DNA of 7,711 nt from assembly GCA_009923795.1 (NCBI GenBank), contig RFSU01000114.1:1-7711 (forward strand), written 5' to 3'. The position numbers were made by a program, and so were the translations under genes. Every line of letters starts with the position of its first letter. Position 1 is the first letter of the stretch. The notes beneath the pieces are model-generated. The model searched no databases. It was not told the origin of the DNA and saw only the letters and a program-made list of their open reading frames with translations. Of the stretch, positions 1 through 7,600 are shown piece after piece. The DNA is from Sphingomonadaceae bacterium (GTDB lineage: Bacteria; Pseudomonadota; Alphaproteobacteria; Sphingomonadales; Sphingomonadaceae).

Positions 1-38
1 GTTGGTGATGCGTCGAGTGTGACACAAAGATGAGATAA

Positions 39-59
39 AATGGCACTAAAAATGCCATT
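39..59. repeat. Perfect 7-bp inverted repeat in the tpsB leader region
   Basis: AATGGCA (39-45) and TGCCATT (53-59) are exact reverse complements separated by seven bases (CTAAAAA). The centre-to-centre spacing of 14 bp is more than one helical turn. The element could be an operator bound by a dimeric regulator, or simply a consequence of the overlapping sigma-54-like element, whose two halves are partly complementary. It is too weak and too far from any U-tract to be a convincing terminator. Confidence 0.5.
41..55 (+). promoter_or_regulatory. Candidate sigma-54 (-24/-12) promoter of the tpsBA operon
   Basis: The sequence TGGCAC, five bases (TAAAA), then ATGC matches the sigma-54 pattern TGGCAC-N5-TTGC at nine of ten fixed positions. 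The invariant GG (42-43) and GC (54-55) have the required spacing. A GC at -13/-12 would place transcription start near base 67, giving a leader of about 27 bases that includes the ribosome binding site at 83-87. I found no well-spaced sigma-70 pair here: GTGACA (19-24) and TAAAAT (36-41) are only 11 bases apart. The match may be fortuitous because it lies inside a palindrome. No enhancer-binding protein gene or upstream activator site is visible, since only 40 bases precede it. Confidence 0.4.
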
Positions 60-82
60 AAATAGATACTGAATTCGACAAT

Positions 83-87
83 AAGGA
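83..87 (+). promoter_or_regulatory. Ribosome binding site of tpsB
   Basis: AAGGA ends six bases before the ATG at 94. This is good Shine-Dalgarno strength and spacing, and it fixes that ATG as the start of the transporter gene. Confidence 0.75.
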
Positions 88-93
88 TTATTT

Positions 94-1689
94 ATGCGCA
101 CGGTTTCGGGAAAATTCGCAGTGACCATTTCGGCTGTTGTGTTGGCGCTTACCGGCGCTTCAGCGGCGGGAGCCCAGGCCCAACCGGAAAATGCGGGTGC
201 AGAGGTGCTTCGGCGGATTGAGCCGTCCGCTATTCCGGAGCAAAAGGTCAAGCCGCGCGCAGAAATCAAGATTGTCGAGCCGACTGAGACCAGTGGCGCA
301 AAGGTGACCGTCCAGAGTTTTGTTTTTGACGGAAATCACCTGTTGAGTGCCAATGAGCTTGCGCTTCCGCTCAAGCGTTTTATCGGCCAACAGCTGACTT
401 TAGCGGAGTTAAACTACGCCGCAGACTTGATCGGAAAGCTTTACCAAGAACGTGGCTTTTTCGCCCGTGCCGTTGTCCCGGCTCAGGATGTCGCGGACGG
501 GGCAGTTCGGATCCAGATCGTGGAGAGCCGGCTCGATCGCGTCGAAATTGATGCATCGGCGACGACACCCCATCAAGATCGCATTCGGGCCTATATTGGC
601 GCCGGGCTGAAGCAGGGCGATCCCTTGGATTTGCGCCGCATTGAGCGCGGAACCCTGTTGCTCAACCAGGTTGCCGGCAATTCCTATCGTGCCGTTTTGC
701 GGGCCGGATCGACCGATGGCACATCCTCTGTGGTGCTGGTACCTGAACTAGGTGTCGGGCAGCATTTCAGCGCTTTGGTCGATAATGCTGGATCGGCGCG
801 GTCGGGTAAGGAACGGATGCTCGTGAGCGCCAGCTTGCAGCCTTCCATGGCCTTTGGAGATGATCTGACACTCGCGGTTCTGGCGTCTCGCGGGGTGCAA
901 TATGGTCGGGTCGGGTATAGCTTGCCCATCGGCTCCGATGGCCTTTCTGCAAGCTTGTCTGTGTCTGGCCTCAACTACAAGCTGCTGAAAACGCCCGTGA
1001 CGATTAAGGGCAATAGCGAGGCCGCCATTGCAGGCCTGCGCTATCCCTTGGTGCTCCAGTCAGACCGCTCAGTCCAATTGAGCTTTGAAGGCGGCTATCG
1101 CCGGTTCTCCGACCGCGTCGCCACTTTGGTTACTAATCGGTCGCTTGCTTATGGGTCAGTATCGATTGATGTGAGCCGTGCCGATGCTGTCCTTTCCGGC
1201 GGCAATTCAGGCTTTGGGATCAGCGTTCTTGCGGGCCGCACCAGCACCGATGGCGGCCATGTTCGGATTTCGGGCTATGCGCAGCGTCGCCAGATGCTGA
1301 CAAAGCGCGATAGCCTAACGCTGCGCGCAATGGCGCAGTCTGGATCGAACAAACTCGACCCTTCGCAATTTTTGATGATCAACGGGTCGAACGGAGTTTT
1401 GGCCGCCAGCAATGATGATGACGTCTCGGGACGTTCGGGCGTGATCGGGCGTGCGACGCTTGAGCATGAATTTGTGCCTGCGTTCAAACTTTCGGCCTTT
1501 TACGATATCGGCAAAGTCTCTGGCGCGTCTGCGAACCGCCCGACGATGCTGCAAGGCTTTGGTGCTGGGGCAGTTCTCCAAGTGGCGCGCACGCTCGTGA
1601 TCGACGCCTCCATCGCACGACCAATTAATTCGCCAACGGGTTTTAATGGCAAAATGAAGGCGTGGATCAACGCCAGGGTAACATTCTAA
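94..1689 (+). CDS. TpsB outer-membrane transporter (ShlB/FhaC/HecB family) of a two-partner secretion system
   Basis: Predicted outer-membrane beta-barrel that exports the TpsA protein encoded immediately downstream. Residues 1-29 form a Sec signal peptide with a likely cut after Ala-Gln-Ala. A variable linker follows. Residues about 71-150 are a POTRA domain (core around SFVFDGNHLL, then ELNYAADLIGKLYQERGFFARA, a typical helix and turn), and residues about 153-216 are a second POTRA. In this family POTRA domains recognise the TPS domain of the substrate. Residues about 220-531 alternate in barrel fashion and end in the expected C-terminal Phe (ARVTF). The barrel motif FYDIGKV is present, with Asp471. 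The loop-6 tip, normally G-x-x-x-VRGY/F or GVRAYP, reads GSNGVLAAS, so the hallmark Arg is Leu436. The length of 531 residues is near the family norm (about 550-600). The start is supported by a good ribosome binding site, and the stop overlaps the next gene by one base. The family call is secure; transport competence with the altered motif is untested. Confidence 0.93.
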   Translation: MRTVSGKFAVTISAVVLALTGASAAGAQAQPENAGAEVLRRIEPSAIPEQKVKPRAEIKIVEPTETSGAKVTVQSFVFDGNHLLSANELALPLKRFIGQQLTLAELNYAADLIGKLYQERGFFARAVVPAQDVADGAVRIQIVESRLDRVEIDASATTPHQDRIRAYIGAGLKQGDPLDLRRIERGTLLLNQVAGNSYRAVLRAGSTDGTSSVVLVPELGVGQHFSALVDNAGSARSGKERMLVSASLQPSMAFGDDLTLAVLASRGVQYGRVGYSLPIGSDGLSASLSVSGLNYKLLKTPVTIKGNSEAAIAGLRYPLVLQSDRSVQLSFEGGYRRFSDRVATLVTNRSLAYGSVSIDVSRADAVLSGGNSGFGISVLAGRTSTDGGHVRISGYAQRRQMLTKRDSLTLRAMAQSGSNKLDPSQFLMINGSNGVLAASNDDDVSGRSGVIGRATLEHEFVPAFKLSAFYDIGKVSGASANRPTMLQGFGAGAVLQVARTLVIDASIARPINSPTGFNGKMKAWINARVTF

Positions 1690-1691
1690 TG
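1675..1691 (+). promoter_or_regulatory. tpsB/tpsA junction: TAATG overlap with internal ribosome binding site
   Basis: The tpsB stop TAA (1687-1689) shares its last A with the tpsA ATG (1689-1691). AGGG at 1675-1678, inside tpsB, lies 10 bases before this ATG and can serve as its Shine-Dalgarno. The arrangement suggests translational coupling, keeping transporter and substrate in step. A second in-frame ATG at 1704 is preceded by GGGAAAAG and is an alternative start; it would shorten the signal peptide by five residues. Confidence 0.65.
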
Positions 1692-4600
1692 TCTGGGAAA
1701 AGTATGTCACATCTTGACCATTTAGGCAGGCTAGGGCGCCGAAGTGCGTTCTGGCTTAAAGGCCTATTCATTGTCGCAGGGGCGCTGGGGTTAACCCTAG
1801 CCTCTCCCGCGCTGGCAAATGACCTGCCTACGGGCGGCGTTGTCACGTCGGGCGGTGCGGTTATCTCGCAAACCGGCTTGGCGATGGATGTTACCCAATC
1901 GACCAACAAGGCCGTGATCAATTGGCAGTCATTCGACATTGGCTCAGGCGCAAGCGTTAATTTCAAGCTCCCAGACAGCAGCTCAATTACGCTTAACCGA
2001 GTCACCGGCGATGACCCCAGCAAGATTTTTGGGTCTCTGACATCGAACGGCCAAATCTTCTTGCTCAACCCGCATGGCGTTCTTTTTGGCGCGACCAGCC
2101 GCATCAATGCGGCTGGAATTGTGGCCAGCACCATGTCCTTGTCCGACGAAGATTTTAACGCGGGTCGTTATGTCTTTAAGAATAATGGTTCTGACGGGTC
2201 TGTCATCAATGAGGGTGAGATTGTCGTTACCGGCTATGCCGCGTTCCTTGCGCCAACCGTGCGTAACGAAGCGATCATATCTGGCCGCATGGGCACGATT
2301 GCCTTGGCCGGCGGCAATCAGCTGACCCTCAATCTGACGGGCACCGATCTTCTATCGGTGCAGGTCGATCCTTCACTCGTTGGTCAGTTGATTGAAAATC
2401 ACGGCATGATTGCGGCGCAAGACGGACAGGTCATCATGACCCTGTCGTCGGAGCGTAAGCTGGTGGACAGCGCCATCGCGTCAAAGCTTGAGCAGGCTCA
2501 GGCGATTATTGCTTCTGGGGATGGCAAGGTCAGCCGGATCGTGGCTGGCGGTCAAATTGAAGCGGCTTCGATCAAGATCGACGGCAGCGTGACCGGTCGG
2601 GTTGACGCGATTGGATCTGTCTCAGCGCAAGATCCGACAGGCCTTGGTGGGCAGATCGACATCACCGCGGGCGATGTGTCGATCGCAAGTACCGCCAGAC
2701 TTGATGCCTCGGGTAGTTCCGGGGGCGGCGCCATCAACATAGGTGGCGGCTTCCAGGGGGCGGATCCAGACATTGTCAACGCCCGCACCACTTCGGTGGA
2801 CGCGGGCGCCTCCATCACCGCTGACGCAGGGCACGCCGGGGACGGCGGCACTGTCGTTATATGGTCGGATAAGGCAACGCATTTTGCGGGCAGTATTTCT
2901 GCACGTGGCGGTGCTGATGCCGGGCAGGGTGGATTTGTCGAAGTCTCTGGCAAGAAGCTTCTCGATTTCACAGGGGCGGTCAATCTGCGTGCGCCTATGG
3001 GGCGTGCAGGGACATTGCTCCTTGATCCCTATAATCTGACGATCGCATCGACGGGCGGCAATATTGCCGGCACCGATGCGACGATGGACGATTCAGTCCT
3101 GACGGTATCCGCCCTGCAAAGCGCGCTGGATGCCGGCAACGTTCTCGTGACGACTGGATCGTCCGGATCGCAGTCTGGCAATATCACTGTTGCTGCTGCC
3201 ATTAGCTGGTTGTCGGAAAACACGCTGACGCTTCGGGCGGCGAATGACATAGCGATCAATGCCAATATCCTCGGCCTAACAGGTTCGCTTGTCCTTCAGG
3301 CGGGCCAGTCGCCGGACGGAACCGCGACATCGGCCGGAAGCATCAGCTTGCTGACCGGAAAATCCGTCCGCATGCTAACGGGCAGCCTGACGGCATCGGC
3401 GGTCAACAATATTTCCTTCATCGGCTCTGTCCAATCGCAAACGGCATCGACGCTCACCGCGGGTGGAAGCATCACCGCATCCAATACTGCCAACGTCTTC
3501 TCATCTGGTGTGGCTGTTACGTCCGGCGCAGCGGGCGCAATCACTCTGAAGGGAACAGGCAATACAGAATTGAAGGCGGTCAGTGCAGGCTCCGGTGGCA
3601 TTGCAATCGACATTGCCGGCAGCATCACCAGCACGGCAAACTTCATCTCGGCGGGTGCAGTCTCAATCACGACGTCGACAGGCTCAGACGGCAATATTGA
3701 TTTAACGGGGGCCTTCTCGTCCACGGGCCTGGTCACCCTTTCGGCCGATAAGCCGGGCTTTATTCGCATCAGCAATATTACCAACGACACAACGTTCAGC
3801 TCGATTTCGGGTGGCGGCGCTATCACGCTCACCAGTGCCACCAAGACGATCACGCTTGGCAGCACCACTCAGGCGATCACGGGTGTCGGCGGCGATGCTG
3901 GGCAGGCGAGCGGCCTTGTCTCAATTTCGGCAGCCGCCGTGAATATTGCAAAGTCGATTGTAACGGCAGGCGGTAATATCAGCATCACCTCAACAACGGG
4001 TGCTGTGACGGCCAGCGCGGGCGCCAACATTACGACAACGGCTGATGCCAATACGGGTACAACCTCTGGCTCGGTTACCATCGCAGGTGCTTCGGGCGTC
4101 ACGCTGAATAACGTCACCACAACGGGTGCGTCCAACAATCTGGCATCGGGCAGTAATGCTGCAACCGTAAATATCAGCTCGTCGGGCGGGAATGTTTCGG
4201 TCTACGCAATCACAACCTCGGGCGGTGAACCGCTGCGGAAAGATGCCAGCAATGTGGGGTTGGACAATGGCGGCAACGCTGCGTCCATTACGCTGACTAC
4301 ATCGGGTGCCAATAAAAGCATCCTGCGCGGCAACCTGACTGCGATTGGCGGTATTTTCAGCGGCACCAGCACGGCAGCCCAAGGCCTGGGTGGCAATATT
4401 CTCTCCAATGGAGCTGTCACGCTTGCCGATCATATCACTCTCGATACCGGTGCGACGACGGGGTATGTTTTCCTACTTGGCACGGTTGATTCTGAATCGT
4501 CTTCCGCTCTTAAGGCGCTGAACATCACGGCGGGCGCGGGCAATGTCCGCTTTGGCGGCGCGATTGGTCAAACGACCGCTCTTTACTCTCTCGATGTGAA

Positions 4601-7600
4601 TTCAGCTGTCACGACGGATATCTTCTCCAGCATCAAGACGGACGGAAGTGTAACGCTCTCCGGCAGGACAACGGGTATTCGTATTGCGACGACGACCAAG
4701 CTCAATTTTGGCAATTTAACGACCGAGAGCAATAATACGCCGGTGGTCATTGATACCAGTGGCGGCAATGGCGTGTTTACGCTCAACAACAGCGTCTACA
4801 CCACGATCGTCTCGGAAATGCATGCGCCGGTTGTCTTCACGCGTGGCACGGGTCAGGTCTATGTGAACTCGACGCTCTACAGCACAACGGGCGAATATAA
4901 TAATCTGACGTTCAACACAGCCAGCGGTACGGGTGGTGCTGTCACGGTCGTCAGCACAATTGGCGGCGGCACGCAGGGCAGCACGTCGGGCCTTGGCGAC
5001 ATCTCTCTCTCCAGCGTGAGCAACCTCAGCTTCCAAGCAAGCATTGCAGCCAAGAGCTTGGTCTCGCTGGGCGGCACGGGAACGATCACGCTTGCGACCA
5101 ATAGTGGCGCCTTCCAATATTATAATGGCGCAAATGGGTACCAGCTTTCCTCTAGCTCTGCGTCCGCTCTTTCCATCAACATGAACGCGACGCTCACGCA
5201 GAGCGGCGCGCCCGTCTCTGTATCGACAACGGCTGCCAATGTCGGTCTGACGATTAGCGGCACAACCACGACGGCCGGTGGTGCTGTGACGATTTCAACC
5301 AAGGGGGCGCTGTCGGCCACTCAGAATAATAGCAGCATCCTGACCAATAACGGCGCGATCACGCTGACGGGCTTGGGCGGCATTAACAACCAGTCTTATT
5401 ATTCAACCAGTGTCTACAATGCTGGGTCGGGTAAAATCCGCATGTACGGCGGTGGCAATACCATTACCCAATATGCGCTCTTGTCTTCGACTGATGCGGA
5501 TACGAACGGCACGCCAGCTGTTCTTGTTACGGATGCAGGCGCGGTCAATCTGTTTACTGTTAATGCGAATGCCAATAATCTCGGCGTTGGTACCCTTCAG
5601 GTCGGCATTGTAGCCTCTGATACCGCGGTCGCGCCTGCGCAAAGCGTTGGCGCGGGTGGATCTTTGAACCTGTTGGCAAGCGGTTTGCGCTTGCGCACGA
5701 GCCAGGCCTTGAAACTCAAATTCGTCGGCGATGAGACGACAAACAGCTTTGTCATCACGGGGACTGACGCCAGCGGCAATGCCCAGTCTGAAACAGTCTC
5801 CGGCGCGTCTGCGACCAGCGTCACATCAACCAAGTCGTATAAGACGATCACTAGCGTGGTTGCCTCAAATGCGACGGCGGCGAATGTGTCTGTCGGACTT
5901 GCGGTTTCCGACACAATTTCGGGCGCGCTGTCCCAGCCGAACAATCCGGCTAACGAGACGGGCAAAATCGACATTGCGAACCTGACGGTGTCGTCGGCAA
6001 GCTCGATTTCGATCACATCGACCAACAACAAAATTGACACGCTTGCTAATTTCGACGTGGGCAGCAGCTTGACCGTGAAGGCAGTGGGTCACACGGCGGG
6101 TATGGCGCTGACGGGTAATGTGATGGCGACGTCGGTCGATATCGGAACCGGCAATGGTGCGCTCATTCTTGGAAACTATAGCATTACGGCCACGTCGGGC
6201 AACGCCACGCTGACTGGTTATGGCATTACACAGGGTGCCTCATCGACTGTCACGGCATCCGGCCAAGTCTATCTCTATGGATATGACTATAATAACGGCA
6301 ATAACCGCGGGGTTATTGACTTTAAGGGCAATATTGTTGCTGGGAACACATCGACCAATTCGGTCATGGTGCATGGGTTCACCAACGCCTTCCTAGGCAA
6401 CATTACAGCCGGTACTTTGGCGTCACGCGGCGGCATGGTCATCGGCGATGACAGCTATTATTGTCTTGCCAGCGGCTGCAACTATTGGAACTGGTTCACC
6501 GGCACCATTTCTCAAAACGTCGGGACAACCATCAAGGTCGGCCAGCTCTACATGCGCGCGCGCGATGCGTCCGCTGGCTCTGGTGCGATTACGCTGACCA
6601 ACCCCAATAACGAATTTGGATCTGTTAACCGCATCCTGCGCTATGGGGCATTCTCGCTCTTCGATGCGGATACCGAAGCCAATAACCTTCAGCTGACCAG
6701 CAGCCTTTATGAAGGCAGCAATACGTCTGCTATCAGGATCAAGACCATGGGCAGCCTGACTGTCGGCGGGATCGATCTTCAGGGCTATGGTGTCATCCTT
6801 GAGGGCACCTCAATTACGAGCAGCGCGAATATCTGGTCGGGCAACGGGGATCTGATCCTGCGTCCAAATGGCGGCAACGTGACGCTTACGGGCACGCAGC
6901 GTTCGAATTCGAGCGTGGGAACCTATTACATCCAGAACTCAAACAATATTCAGCTCGGCTATACATATGATCTAGCGAAGCTTCAGTTCGGCTTTGACGC
7001 GGTCACGGCGGCGGTTTCTGCAAGCCAGTCTGTCGCGGCTCAAGGCGGCGCGATCACGATCAATGGAACCGCAGCAACAAGCAGCGTGGCAACGTCTTCC
7101 ACGGGCAATCGCATAATCATCACAAGCGCTGCTGATGATAGCGCGCGAACCTTTACCGTGACCGGTACCGACTTGTTTGGCCGCACCTTGACCGAAACAA
7201 TCACCGGGGCAAACGCAGCGGCGGCTTCGGGCAGCAAGTATTTTGCGACGGTCACCTCTGTGTCCGCCGGCGCTGGCGGCAGCTCGTCTGTTGCCGTTGG
7301 CTGGGCCACAGAAAGCGTCGCTGGCAACGTCACGCAGCAGAATGATGTCGACCTCTCCACGCTTTCTGGGAAAGTTGCGGGGTCGATTACGCTCGACCGG
7401 TCAGCCAACAGCTTTAGCTCCGTGACGAATTTGACCGCTGGCGGCGCGATCAGCTCGATGGCGTCCGGCAGAAGACCAACGACGATCTCTCCCGGGCCCG
7501 GATGGTGCTTGCGGGGATCGAGGAGAATACGCGCGAGCTCGAGGATGAACTCGCCCGCCTCGTGGGCGTCGTCGAGGCGCTCGAAAGCGAGGCGAAGGTC

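Noticed and set aside
19..41. Sigma-70 promoter from GTGACA (19-24) and TAAAAT (36-41)
   Set aside because: The spacer is only 11 bases, far short of the usual 16-18, so the pair is unlikely to work together.
1315..2134. Minus-strand open frames spanning the tpsB/tpsA junction
   Set aside because: They overlap the conserved barrel end of TpsB and the TPS domain of TpsA, whose motifs are clear. The antisense translations show no domain pattern.
2552..6092. Many long antisense open frames opposite TpsA, rich in Val/Ala/Pro/Leu (for example 3296-3868, 5597-6040)
   Set aside because: They are shadows of the Thr/Ser/Gly/Ala-rich TpsA codons read backwards. They have no ribosome binding sites or recognisable domains, and the + frame is continuous and homologous to TpsA throughout.
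3400..7400. Possible CRISPR-like or tandem DNA repeats, given the repetitive look of the region
   Set aside because: The repetition is at protein level (beta-helix strands rich in GxITxTS) with diverged DNA. There are no identical direct repeats with uniform spacers.
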